A stretch of DNA of 64,000 nucleotides from Amycolatopsis sulphurea (GTDB lineage: Bacteria; Actinomycetota; Actinomycetes; Mycobacteriales; Pseudonocardiaceae). Each line of letters starts with the position of its first letter. Position 1 is the stretch's first letter. Location: assembly GCF_002564045.1 (NCBI RefSeq), contig NZ_PDJK01000002.1, positions 3,844,001-3,908,000 of the forward strand, in the 5' to 3' direction. Made by a program: the position numbers and the translations under genes. Of this stretch, positions 18,786 to 27,586 are shown one piece after another. The notes below the pieces were generated by a model. It was not told the DNA's origin. It made no database searches and worked only from the letters and a program-made list of their open reading frames with translations.

Positions 18786-19742
18786 ATGGTGCGCCGGATC
18801 CTGTGGCGGCTGGGCGGTCTGGTGCCGCTGCTGTTCGTGATCAGCCTGCTGGTGTTCTTCATCGCGCAGGCCGGCCCGGCCGACCCGGTCCAGGATGTGC
18901 AGAGCCAGCGGATGTCGGCGGAGCAGATCGCGCAGATCCGGGCCGCGTACGGGCTGGACCTGCCGGCCTGGCAGCAATACCTGAACTGGGTCAGGGACAT
19001 GGTCACGCACGGCGGCGGCATCTCGCTCAGCGTCCGCAGCCCGGTCTCGGGGATCGTGTTCCCGGCCTTCGTCAACACGCTGATCCTGATCGCGGGGGCG
19101 ACGGTGCTGACCGTCGTCCTCGGGGTCGCGATCGGGTTCGTCTCCGGGATCCGGCACGGCCGGCTGATCGACCGGATCGTGATGCTGTTCGTCCAGGTCG
19201 GCAGCAACCTGCCGATCTACTGGTTCGGGCTGATCATCATCTGGCTGACCGCGGTGCGGCTGAAGTGGTTGCCGGCCGGGGGAATGCACGACCTGCGCGG
19301 TGACGGCGGCACGGGTGACCTGCTGGCGCACCTGATCGCGCCCGCGTTCGCCGCCTCGCTCGTGTCGATGCTGATCATCGCGCGGTTCGTGCGGGCGGCG
19401 GTGATCGAGAGCGAGCAGTCCGACTACATCCGGACCTACCGGTCGCAGGGTTTCGGGCGGGCGGCGATCCTCGGCAAGCACATCGGCCGCAACATCCTCG
19501 CGCCGATCGTCAACATCACCGGGCTCACCATCGGCTCGGTGCTGACCGGGGTCGTGTTCGTCGAGACGATCTTCTCGTGGCCGGGTATCGGCAGTGTGCT
19601 GCTCAACGCGATCGCCGGCGCGGACTACCCGGTCATCCAGTCGGGCATCCTGGTCGTCGCCACCTCGTTCGTGCTCGTCAACCTCGTCACCGACGTGGTG
19701 CTCGACCTGCTGAACCCGCGCTTGCGGCACGGTGCCGCATGA
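18786..19742 (+). CDS. ABC transporter permease (DppB/OppB type)
   Basis: 318 residues from ATG 18786, 2 bases after the binding-protein stop. It starts with the typical RRILWRLGGLVPLLFVISLL, has about six membrane segments and the EAA-type loop around TYRSQGFGRAAILGKHIGRN. It forms the transmembrane channel with the next gene product. It ends in an ATGA overlap with the next permease. Confidence 0.92.
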   Translation: MVRRILWRLGGLVPLLFVISLLVFFIAQAGPADPVQDVQSQRMSAEQIAQIRAAYGLDLPAWQQYLNWVRDMVTHGGGISLSVRSPVSGIVFPAFVNTLILIAGATVLTVVLGVAIGFVSGIRHGRLIDRIVMLFVQVGSNLPIYWFGLIIIWLTAVRLKWLPAGGMHDLRGDGGTGDLLAHLIAPAFAASLVSMLIIARFVRAAVIESEQSDYIRTYRSQGFGRAAILGKHIGRNILAPIVNITGLTIGSVLTGVVFVETIFSWPGIGSVLLNAIAGADYPVIQSGILVVATSFVLVNLVTDVVLDLLNPRLRHGAA

Positions 19743-20596
19743 CCGCCGTCATCGAGGGCCCCCCGCGGCTGCGGCGCTCGGCGCTGTCCCGGTTCGTCCG
19801 CAGTCGCGAGGCGATGCTCGGGTTCGCCGTGCTGGCGCTGGTCGTGCTCATGTCGCTCGGGGCGCCGCTGCTCGCGCCGGACGATCCGAACGCCGGCCAC
19901 GCCGGCAACGTGCTCGCCCCGCTCGGTTCGCCCGGTCATCTGCTCGGCACCGACGACCAGGGCCGCGACGTGCTCAGCCGGGTGATCTACGGCGGGCGGA
20001 GCGCGCTGGTGGTCTCGATCTCCGCCGTCGTGGTGGCGGTAGTGATCGGTACCGCGCTCGGGCTGCTGGGCGCCTTCGCGGGCCGCCGCACGTCGGGTCT
20101 GCTGATGCGCGTCGTCGATCTGCTGTTCGCCTTCCCGGTGATCCTGGTCGCGTTGTCGCTGGCCGCGATCGTCCAGCCGGGGCCCTGGGTGCTGATCGGC
20201 ACGGTCGTGTTCGGCGCGGTGCCCTACGTGGCCCGCATCGTGTTCGCCGAGGCGAAGATCGAGCGGGAGAAGGACTACGTGGAGGCGGCGCGCGCGCTCG
20301 GCGCCTCCGAGATCGAGATCCTGCGCACGGAGGTGCTGCCCAACCTCGTGTCGTCCGTGGTGATCTACGGGACCAGCCTCGTCGGGGTCAACATCGTGTT
20401 CACCGCGAGCCTGAGCGCGCTCGGCCTCGGCATCCAGCCGCCGAACGCGGACTGGGGCCGGATGATCTCCGAGGGCGCGAAGGTCCTGGTGACGGGCAAT
20501 CCCGGCGTCGCCACGTTTCCCGCGGCCGCCATCCTCCTCGTCGCACTGGCCTTCAACTGGCTCGGCGACGGGCTGCGCGACGTCCTCAACCCGTGA
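19739..20596 (+). CDS. ABC transporter permease (DppC/OppC type)
   Basis: 285 residues from ATG 19739, overlapping the preceding stop. The N-terminal LGTDDQGRDVLSRVIYGGR is characteristic of DppC/OppC proteins. The EAA loop (EKDYVEAARALGASEIEILR) contacts the ATPase. About six membrane segments are visible. Second channel subunit of the importer. Confidence 0.92.
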   Translation: MTAVIEGPPRLRRSALSRFVRSREAMLGFAVLALVVLMSLGAPLLAPDDPNAGHAGNVLAPLGSPGHLLGTDDQGRDVLSRVIYGGRSALVVSISAVVVAVVIGTALGLLGAFAGRRTSGLLMRVVDLLFAFPVILVALSLAAIVQPGPWVLIGTVVFGAVPYVARIVFAEAKIEREKDYVEAARALGASEIEILRTEVLPNLVSSVVIYGTSLVGVNIVFTASLSALGLGIQPPNADWGRMISEGAKVLVTGNPGVATFPAAAILLVALAFNWLGDGLRDVLNP

Positions 20597-20608
20597 GCAG
20601 GTGACCAG

Positions 20609-22243
20609 ATGACAACAGCGGTACTCACCGTGACCGATCTCAGCGTCGACTTCACGCTGCCCGGGACGACGGTGCACGCCGTGCGCGGCGCCGATCTCGT
20701 GGTGCGGCCGGGAGAAGTGCTGGCGCTGGTCGGCGAGTCCGGATCCGGGAAGAGCGTCACCGCGGCGGCCGTCCTCGGACTGCTGCCGCGCAACGCGCGC
20801 ATCGCCGCCGGCAGCATCGCCTTCGGCGACACGGAACTGGTCGGCCTGAAGGACCGGCAGCTCAACGTGTTCCGCGGGGCCGGCATCGGGATGATCTTCC
20901 AGAATCCGGCCACCTCGCTGGACCCGTCGTTCACCATCGGCAGCCAGCTCGGCGACACCGCCAGGCTCCACCTCGGCGTGTCCCGCGACGAAGCCCGCGA
21001 CGTGGCGCACACCTGGCTGGAGCGGGTCGGGCTGCGCGACGCCGGCCGAGTGCTGCGGTCGTACCCGCACGAGCTGTCGGGCGGGATGCGCCAGCGTGTG
21101 ATGATCGCGCTCGCGAGCCTGTCGGGCCCGAAGCTGCTGATCGCGGACGAGCCCACCACTGCGCTCGACGCCACCGTGCAGAAGCAGATCCTGGACCTGT
21201 TGCTGGGCCTGGCCGAGGAGACCGGCACGGCGATCCTGCTCATCACCCACGACTTCGGCGTGGTGTCGCACACCAGTTCGCGGGTCGCGGTCATGCGTGA
21301 CGGGGTGATCGTCGAAGAGGGCTCCACGGTCCGGGTGCTGAACGCGCCGGAGCATCCCTACACCCGCACGCTCATCGACGCGGTCCCCGAGCTCGGGCAG
21401 CGGCACCCCCGGGCCGGCCAGGCCACGCCCGGTGACAAGCCAATGCTGGAACTGCGCAACGTGACCAAGGACTTCGTCACCGGCGGGTTCGGCACCGGAC
21501 GGCACCGTTACGCCGTCCGCGCGCTCGACGACGTGTCGCTGACCGTGCACCGGGGCGAGATCTTCGGGCTGATCGGCGAATCGGGCTCGGGCAAGTCGAC
21601 GCTGGCCCGGTTGGCGGGCGGGCTGATCCCGCGCACCAGCGGTACGGTCGCCTTCGACGGCACCGACCTCGACCGGTCCGACGGCCGGGAATTGCGGCGG
21701 CGCTTCCAGTACGTGTTCCAGGACGCCGCCACGGCGCTCAACCCCCGGCTCACCGTCGGCGAGCAGATCGCCCGCCCGCTGCGCCGGCTCGGCAAAGCAG
21801 CCAACCGCAAACAGGCGATCGAACAGGCGCACCGCGCGCTCGAACTCGTCGGGCTGAACGCGGGCTACGCCGGCCGATACCCCCGCGAGTTCTCCGGTGG
21901 CCAGCGCCAGCGCGTCGGGATCGCCCGCGCGATCGCGCTGGAACCGGATCTGCTCATCCTCGACGAGCCGACCTCGGCGCTGGACGTCTCCACCCAGGCC
22001 ACCATTTTCGACCTGCTGCTGGACCTCAAGGCGAAACTCGGGCTCACGTATGTCCTCATCGGACACAACCTGGCGATCATCGAGTCCCTGTGCGACCGCG
22101 TCGGCGTGTTGCGCGAGGGCTCGCTGGTGGAGACCTTCGCGGCGGGCGAACTGTTCTCACCCGAGCGGCATCCGGACACCCGTGCGCTGCTCGACGCCGT
22201 GCTCCCCATCGAACCCAGCCGAGAAAGAGAGGCAGCACCATGA
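20609..22243 (+). CDS. ABC transporter ATP-binding protein, two fused ATPase domains (DppD-DppF type)
   Basis: 544 residues with two complete nucleotide-binding domains. Domain 1 has Walker A GESGSGKS, signature LSGGMRQR and Walker B LLIADEPTTALD; domain 2 has GESGSGKS, FSGGQRQR and LLILDEPTSALD. One polypeptide therefore supplies both ATPase sites of the importer. It overlaps the following DszC-like gene by ATGA, tying transport to oxidation in one operon. Confidence 0.93.
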   Translation: MTTAVLTVTDLSVDFTLPGTTVHAVRGADLVVRPGEVLALVGESGSGKSVTAAAVLGLLPRNARIAAGSIAFGDTELVGLKDRQLNVFRGAGIGMIFQNPATSLDPSFTIGSQLGDTARLHLGVSRDEARDVAHTWLERVGLRDAGRVLRSYPHELSGGMRQRVMIALASLSGPKLLIADEPTTALDATVQKQILDLLLGLAEETGTAILLITHDFGVVSHTSSRVAVMRDGVIVEEGSTVRVLNAPEHPYTRTLIDAVPELGQRHPRAGQATPGDKPMLELRNVTKDFVTGGFGTGRHRYAVRALDDVSLTVHRGEIFGLIGESGSGKSTLARLAGGLIPRTSGTVAFDGTDLDRSDGRELRRRFQYVFQDAATALNPRLTVGEQIARPLRRLGKAANRKQAIEQAHRALELVGLNAGYAGRYPREFSGGQRQRVGIARAIALEPDLLILDEPTSALDVSTQATIFDLLLDLKAKLGLTYVLIGHNLAIIESLCDRVGVLREGSLVETFAAGELFSPERHPDTRALLDAVLPIEPSREREAAP

Positions 22244-23490
22244 CCGCGACCGAGGAACAGACCGCGCTGACGTACCTGCGTCCCGCGACCGCGACCGACG
22301 CCGAGCTTTCCGCCCGCTTCCAGCCCGTGTTCGACCGGGTCGCCGAGGGAAACGTGCAGCGCGAGAAGGACCGCGTGCTCCCGCACGAGCAGGTGGGATG
22401 GCTCAAGGAGGCCGGTTTCGGCCGCGTGCGCATCCCGGCCGGCGCCGGCGGCTTCGGCGCGTCGCTGGAGCAGACCTTCGCCCTGCTCGCCGACCTGGGC
22501 GAGGCGGACGCCAACGTCGCCCACATCTGGCGCAACCACCTCGCGTTCGTGGAGGATCGGCTCAACTCGCGCTCCTCGGCGGGCAACGACCGCTGGATCC
22601 AGCGGTTCCTCGACGGCGAGTTCGTCGGCGGCGGGTGGACCGAAGCCAACAACGGGACCTTCGCCAACCTCAAGACGAACGTGCGCCGCGACGGCGACCG
22701 GTGGCTGGTCAGCGGCGCCAAGTTCTACGCCACCGGCAGCCTTTACGCCGACTGGCTGGACGTGCTCGGCAAGGGCGAGGGGGACAGCGTGCTCACCGCG
22801 CTGGTGCGCCGGAACGACCCGGGCGTCGAACTGGTCGACGACTGGACCGGCTTCGGCCAGCGCACCACGGCCAGCGGCAGCGCGACCTACCGGGACGTGC
22901 CCGCGGAGGAGGGCGATGTGTTCCCGGCCGGGGAGCGGTTCGTCTACCAGGGGCACTTCTACCAGACGGCGATGCTGTCCGTGCTCGCCGGCATCACCCG
23001 CGCGGCCCTGCGCGACGGCATCGCCGCGCTCAAGGCCCGCGGCCGCAACTACCCGCAGGGCCTGAACCCCGAGCCGACCGAAGACGCCCAGTTGCTGCAG
23101 GTCATCGGCCAGGTCTCGGTGCACGCTTTCGCCGCCCGCGCGGCGCTGCGCACGTCGTCGAGCACGCTCGACCTGATCGCCGCGGCGCACGCGGCCGGCG
23201 ACGAGGACGCCCGCAAACAGCGCGTGCTCGAAGCCGAAGTCGCGACCACGCAGGCGCAGCTGACGATCATCGAGGCCGCACTGCAGGCGACGACGACGGT
23301 TTTCGACGCGCTCGGGGCCTCCGGCGTGTCCGAGACGAGGCTGCTGGACCGGCACTGGCGCAACGCCCGCACGCTGGCGTCGCACAACCCGCGGGTCTAC
23401 AAGGCACGGATTCTCGGCGACTGGCTGGTCAACGAGACGGACCCGGTGCCCAACCTGGCCGCGCTCGGGCGCGGCGGTCAGGGCAACTGA
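22240..23490 (+). CDS. DszC/SfnB-like flavin monooxygenase of the acyl-CoA dehydrogenase fold
   Basis: 416 residues from ATG 22240 in an ATGA overlap. The fold is acyl-CoA dehydrogenase (FGRVRIPAGAGGFGASLEQ, HIWRNHLAFVEDRL, GWTEANNGTFANLK, VSGAKFYATGS), but the region downstream resembles the DszC/SfnB group, which uses reduced flavin to oxygenate sulfides or sulfones rather than dehydrogenating acyl-CoA. The usual catalytic Glu region of true dehydrogenases is not apparent. Its position between an importer and luciferase-like enzymes supports a sulfur-compound role (inference). Confidence 0.85.
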   Translation: MTATEEQTALTYLRPATATDAELSARFQPVFDRVAEGNVQREKDRVLPHEQVGWLKEAGFGRVRIPAGAGGFGASLEQTFALLADLGEADANVAHIWRNHLAFVEDRLNSRSSAGNDRWIQRFLDGEFVGGGWTEANNGTFANLKTNVRRDGDRWLVSGAKFYATGSLYADWLDVLGKGEGDSVLTALVRRNDPGVELVDDWTGFGQRTTASGSATYRDVPAEEGDVFPAGERFVYQGHFYQTAMLSVLAGITRAALRDGIAALKARGRNYPQGLNPEPTEDAQLLQVIGQVSVHAFAARAALRTSSSTLDLIAAAHAAGDEDARKQRVLEAEVATTQAQLTIIEAALQATTTVFDALGASGVSETRLLDRHWRNARTLASHNPRVYKARILGDWLVNETDPVPNLAALGRGGQGN

Positions 23491-24518
23491 TGGCGGTACC
23501 GAGAATCGGCTTCGCGCTGAACTTCCGCACGACGTCCCGGGACATCGCCGAGGTCGCCCGCGTGTACGAGGACGTGCTCGACACGATCGTCTGCGCCGAG
23601 GAACTCGGCATCGACAGCGTGTGGGTGGGCCAGCACCATTTCGACAACACCGACGGACCCTTCGCGTCACCGCTGCCGTTCCTGGTCGCGGTCGCCGGGC
23701 GGACCTCCCGCATCACCCTGGGCACCGGAATCACGACGCTGCCGTTCGAGGACCCGATCCGGCTCGCCGAGGACGCGGCCGTCGTCGACGCCCTGACCGG
23801 CGGCCGTCTCCACCTCGGTCTGGGCACGGGCGGCGCGAACCTGGACGGTTTCGACGCGTTCGGCCTGCGGCCCGGGGAACGCCACGCGCTGTTCGCCACC
23901 AAGGTGGCCAGGCTCCACGCGGCGCTCGACGGAGAGTCGCTGGTGCCCGGCGCGGACGGGCCGCGCCTCTACCCGCCCGGCTCCCGAGTGCGGCGGCACC
24001 TGTGGCAGGCGGCCACCAGCGTCGAATCGGCGGCGGCCGCCGGATCCGCCGGCGACGGCCTGCAGCAGGGCGCGTTCTTCGATCCCGCGGACACCGGGCA
24101 GGCCCCGAAGGTCCGCGCCTACCTGGAAGCACACCAACGCGCGCGGCCGGACGACGAGCCGCGCGTCGCCGTGTTCCGGTTCGTCTACGCCGGCCGCGAC
24201 AAGGAATCGGTGGTGCGGGAGGTCGAACCCGTGCTCGGGCCGAGGCTGCGGGCGCTGGCCGAGCGGGCGGCGGTCAGCGGCAACCCGGCCCTGCTCGGGC
24301 TGACCGTGCGGGAATACCTCGACCGGGTGCCGTTCTCCGGCTCCCCGGACGACATCGCCGAACGCGTCGCCACCGACCCGGCCATCGTCGCGGGCGCGAC
24401 CGACTTCGTGGCCAACTTCTCCTACCGCGACGACTTCGGCGCGGTCAGCGCCCAACGCCGGCTGCACACGCTGGCGACCGAGATCGGGCCGGCGATCGGC
24501 TGGAAAGGACGGACATGA
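23490..24518 (+). CDS. Luciferase-like (LLM) flavin-dependent oxidoreductase
   Basis: 342 residues, starting at an ATG that shares one base with the preceding stop. TIM-barrel features are DSVWVGQHHF near 45, the TLGTGITTLPFEDPIRLAED beta-strand/turn, LTGGRLHLGLGTGG and a C-terminal segment with FSGSPDDIAERV. It belongs to the general bacterial luciferase family that binds FMN or F420; the GLGTGG loop fits either cofactor. Overlaps the next gene by ATGA. Confidence 0.88.
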   Translation: MAVPRIGFALNFRTTSRDIAEVARVYEDVLDTIVCAEELGIDSVWVGQHHFDNTDGPFASPLPFLVAVAGRTSRITLGTGITTLPFEDPIRLAEDAAVVDALTGGRLHLGLGTGGANLDGFDAFGLRPGERHALFATKVARLHAALDGESLVPGADGPRLYPPGSRVRRHLWQAATSVESAAAAGSAGDGLQQGAFFDPADTGQAPKVRAYLEAHQRARPDDEPRVAVFRFVYAGRDKESVVREVEPVLGPRLRALAERAAVSGNPALLGLTVREYLDRVPFSGSPDDIAERVATDPAIVAGATDFVANFSYRDDFGAVSAQRRLHTLATEIGPAIGWKGRT

Positions 24519-25357
24519 CGGCTCCCTATCTCGCGCTCGGGCTCGCCGGCGCGCACCTCGTCGAGCTGACCGGTAGCCCGGAGCTGCTTCGCCGGTGGGA
24601 CGAGCTGCCTGCGGCGTTCACGGTGCTCGGCATCGACCGCGTCGACGGGAGCGAGCCGGGCACGCACACACTGGACAGCAGCGCCGTCGCCGCCGTCCTC
24701 GCCGGGCGCACCGACCGTGGCCGCTTCCTGGTCGTGGCGAGCCCGCAGCGCGACCACCCCTACAACCTCGCGCGCCGGGTCGCCTCGCTCGGGCATCTCT
24801 CGCACGGCCGCAGCGGTCTGCTGGTCGGGGTCCGGGACGGCTACGCGGCCCCGGCCGAGGCGACGGTGGCCCGGGCGCAGGACGCGGCCCGCGCCGTACG
24901 GGCGCTGGAGCAGAGCTGGCCCTACGGGTCCATCGTCGGCGACCGCGGGACCGGGATTCTGGTGCGCTCGAACGAGATCGTGCACGTGGACCTGGGCGGC
25001 GAATTCCCCATCGCGGGCCCGCTGAACGCGCCGGAACCGCCCACGGGCGCGTCGGTGCTCGCCTGGTACGGACTCGGGGCGGTCGGTCCGGTGGACCTCG
25101 TCATCGGGAACGAGTCGGTCGTGGTCACCCCGCTGGGCGAGCGACCACCGAGCGACGTCACCGGCGTCGTGCTGCGTGCCGCGCCGGCACAGTCCGTCGG
25201 AAAGCTGCTGACGGCGGCGGAAAGCGTGCTGTCCCAGGGATTCCGACCCGTCGCGGCAGGCGGATCGCTGCGGTCCGCGCTCGGCCTCCCAGCTCCGGCG
25301 GCCAGGCCGGCCGGACGCGCGGCGTTCGCCGTCCCCCAGCCCCACCCTTCGTTGTGA
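24515..25357 (+). CDS. Short, divergent luciferase-like protein
   Basis: 280 residues from ATG 24515 (ATGA overlap). It keeps parts of the LLM barrel (YLALGLAGAHLVE at the start, NLARRVASLGHLSHGRSGLL in the middle) but is much shorter than its neighbours. It lacks the N-terminal WxxEHH-type segment and the C-terminal insertion. It may be a non-catalytic partner, like LuxB-type or non-fluorescent flavoprotein relatives, or a reduced enzyme. It sits between two full-length luciferase-like genes with tight spacing, so it is likely expressed. Confidence 0.75.
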   Translation: MTAPYLALGLAGAHLVELTGSPELLRRWDELPAAFTVLGIDRVDGSEPGTHTLDSSAVAAVLAGRTDRGRFLVVASPQRDHPYNLARRVASLGHLSHGRSGLLVGVRDGYAAPAEATVARAQDAARAVRALEQSWPYGSIVGDRGTGILVRSNEIVHVDLGGEFPIAGPLNAPEPPTGASVLAWYGLGAVGPVDLVIGNESVVVTPLGERPPSDVTGVVLRAAPAQSVGKLLTAAESVLSQGFRPVAAGGSLRSALGLPAPAARPAGRAAFAVPQPHPSL

Positions 25358-25367
25358 GGAAACAGCC

Positions 25368-26660
25368 ATGACCCAGCGCCGCACCGGACACGTCATCCTC
25401 GGTATCAACGTGCTCGTCCTGGGCTACCTGCCGGCCGCCTGGCAGTCACCGCTGCTGAAGAAGGACTCGTTCGTGGACCCCGGCTACTGGGCCACCATCG
25501 GCCGGATCGCCGAACGCGGCACCCTGGACGCGATCTTCCTCGCCGACGGGCCGCTGCTGGGCGACCCGGCCTACGACGCGAACCCGATCCGGTTCGAGCC
25601 CACCGTGAACTGGGGTTATGTCGCGAGTGTGACCGAGCGGGTCGGCCTGGTGGCCACCGCGTCGACGACGTTCAACGACCCGTTCGACTTCGCCGAGCGG
25701 CTCTTGTCCTGGGACTACCTCTCGGGCGGCCGGGCGGGCTGGAACATCGTGACCACTCGCGGAGCCACCGCGGCCCGCAACTTCGGCCTGCCCGACGTGC
25801 CGCTGCGCGACGACCGGTACGACCGCGCGTCGGAGTTCGTCGATGTGGCACGGGCACTCTGGGAGTCGGCGGCCACCGGCGAGAACATCAGTCACCACAA
25901 GGAGTTCTTCGACATCGAGGGGCGTTTACGGGTGCCGCCGTCCAGGCAGGGCAGCCCGGTGCTCCTGCAGGCGGGCGGCTCACCCAAGGGACGGGCGCTC
26001 GCCGGCCGGGTCGCCGAAGGCGTGTTCGCCGCGGAACTGACCAAAACCAAGGCCATCGAGCACTACCGCCTCGTCAAACGCCTCGCCCAGGACAACGGTC
26101 GCTCGCCGGACGAGGTCAAGATCCTGCCCGGTCTGCTGCTGAGCCTGGGCAGCACCGAGGAGGAGGCGCGGCGCCGCAGCGACGAGCTGCACGACGCCGG
26201 ACCCGCGGCGTACTCGGTGAACTGGCTGTCCCAGTCGATCGGTTACGACGCCTCGAAACTCGACCTGGACGAGCGGTTCCCGGAAGAGGTGCTGGCCGCG
26301 CCGGCCGATCCCCAGACCTTCCAGGGCAGTATCGGCTTCCGCGAGTCGATCGTCGCGCAGATCCGGCGCACCAACCCCACCGTCCGGGAGTATCTCAAGC
26401 AGACCCGTTACACCGGCTCCGGCCACGCGGGATTCGTCGGCACCCCGGAACAACTGGCCGACCACATCGAAGACTGGTTCCATTCCGGCGCGATCGACGG
26501 GTTCAACCTGCAGCCCGATGTCCTCATCGACGGACTGGCCGTGATCGCCGACGAACTCGTGCCGATCCTGCGCAAACGCGGACTGTACCGGCACGAGTAC
26601 GAGACCGACACCCTGCGCGGCCACTTCGCCGCCGCGTCGCCGACCCCGGACCTGAACTAA
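25368..26660 (+). CDS. NtaA/DszA family flavin monooxygenase
   Basis: 430 residues. Signatures are GTLDAIFLADGPLLGD, YLSGGRAGWNIVTTRG, VLLQAGGSPKGRALAGRVAE and LVPILRKRGLYRHEYETDTL. It is a second member of the NtaA-SnaA-DszA branch in this operon, about as divergent from the 15764 copy as from other families, so the two probably act on different substrates or steps. Likely the last gene of the operon; the sequence beyond is a transposase remnant. RBS GAGGAAA precedes ATG 25368. Confidence 0.9.
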   Translation: MTQRRTGHVILGINVLVLGYLPAAWQSPLLKKDSFVDPGYWATIGRIAERGTLDAIFLADGPLLGDPAYDANPIRFEPTVNWGYVASVTERVGLVATASTTFNDPFDFAERLLSWDYLSGGRAGWNIVTTRGATAARNFGLPDVPLRDDRYDRASEFVDVARALWESAATGENISHHKEFFDIEGRLRVPPSRQGSPVLLQAGGSPKGRALAGRVAEGVFAAELTKTKAIEHYRLVKRLAQDNGRSPDEVKILPGLLLSLGSTEEEARRRSDELHDAGPAAYSVNWLSQSIGYDASKLDLDERFPEEVLAAPADPQTFQGSIGFRESIVAQIRRTNPTVREYLKQTRYTGSGHAGFVGTPEQLADHIEDWFHSGAIDGFNLQPDVLIDGLAVIADELVPILRKRGLYRHEYETDTLRGHFAAASPTPDLN

Positions 26661-26689
26661 CGTCCTGTATGGACTCGTGGTCCCCGCCC

Positions 26690-27540
26690 GGCGCAGCGCC
26701 AAGCGGGGCATTTCCCGGCCGTAGGCCCGGGGCGGGCCACCTCGGTCGCCTCGGTCAGATCGAGTCCTGCCAGCACGCGGGCGGGCACGTAGGTCTTCGA
26801 GGCGGGCGCGATGACCCCCACACTCACGGCGATCATGTCCCGGATGTTGCCGTAGGAGACCAGTTTGGAGTCCCCGATCAGCAGGAACCGTCGTGGGCCG
26901 GCGATGGTTTCAGCGCGGTCATCGAGCCCACGACCTGGTTGACTTCCCCGGCGCCCCCGGCATAGGCGTGGTGCAGCACCGGAATCCCACCGTCGCCGGC
27001 GACCGCCAAACCGGCTTGAACCTGTTTCAGATCCGGGCGGCGGTCTTTGGGGTGGCCAAAGGGGCAACGAACTCGTCCTCGGTCTGCTCGTGGGCCCCGT
27101 ACACCGAGATCGAGGTCATGTCCCCATGCGGCCGGGACACGTCCATCCCGAACGCCGCGATCGCCTGTGCACCAACGGATCCCACGATCCGATCGCACTC
27201 AGGGGCGATCGCGTCCAACGCTCGGGCGATCCGGTCACCAGTGAGCGCGGCCGGGTCGATCCCGAACGTTTCGGCCACCCGCGGCAGCGGCGCCGGAGAG
27301 GTCAACCGATTGGCCACCACCGCCTCAGTGACCTGCCCGTAGGTCAGGATGGCCACATAACGGCGGATCGGGCAGGCCCGATCGATGATCCCGGCCAGGT
27401 CCAACGGTCGCCCGTAGTCGGCCACCACCGGCAGAGCGCCCAGCATCTTTTCCACGCTCGGCTCGCCATAGGCCAGGTCGATGCGTGTGGCTATCGTGCG
27501 CTGGCGCCGATCCGCTGGTTTCGATCACTGGGCCGTCTTG
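26690..27540 (-). mobile_element. Truncated, frameshifted IS1634-family transposase remnant
   Basis: Read on the minus strand, protein-like sequence passes through three frames. First comes TIATRIDLAYGEPSVEKMLG with LPVVADYGRPLDLAGIIDRA (N-terminal DUF4277-like domain, 27540-27040). Next is RPDLKQVQAGLAVAGDGGIP with HHAYAGGAGEVNQVVGSMTA, then LLIGDSKLVSYGN and VGVIAPASKTYVPARVLAGL. That order matches IS1634-type transposases, but the C-terminal half is absent and two frameshifts are needed. No inverted repeats were found. It is a dead insertion separating two monooxygenase units. Confidence 0.75.
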
Positions 27541-27586
27541 CGCGGACGGCGATCACGATGTGGGGGGCAAAGACCGGCAGGCAGGC

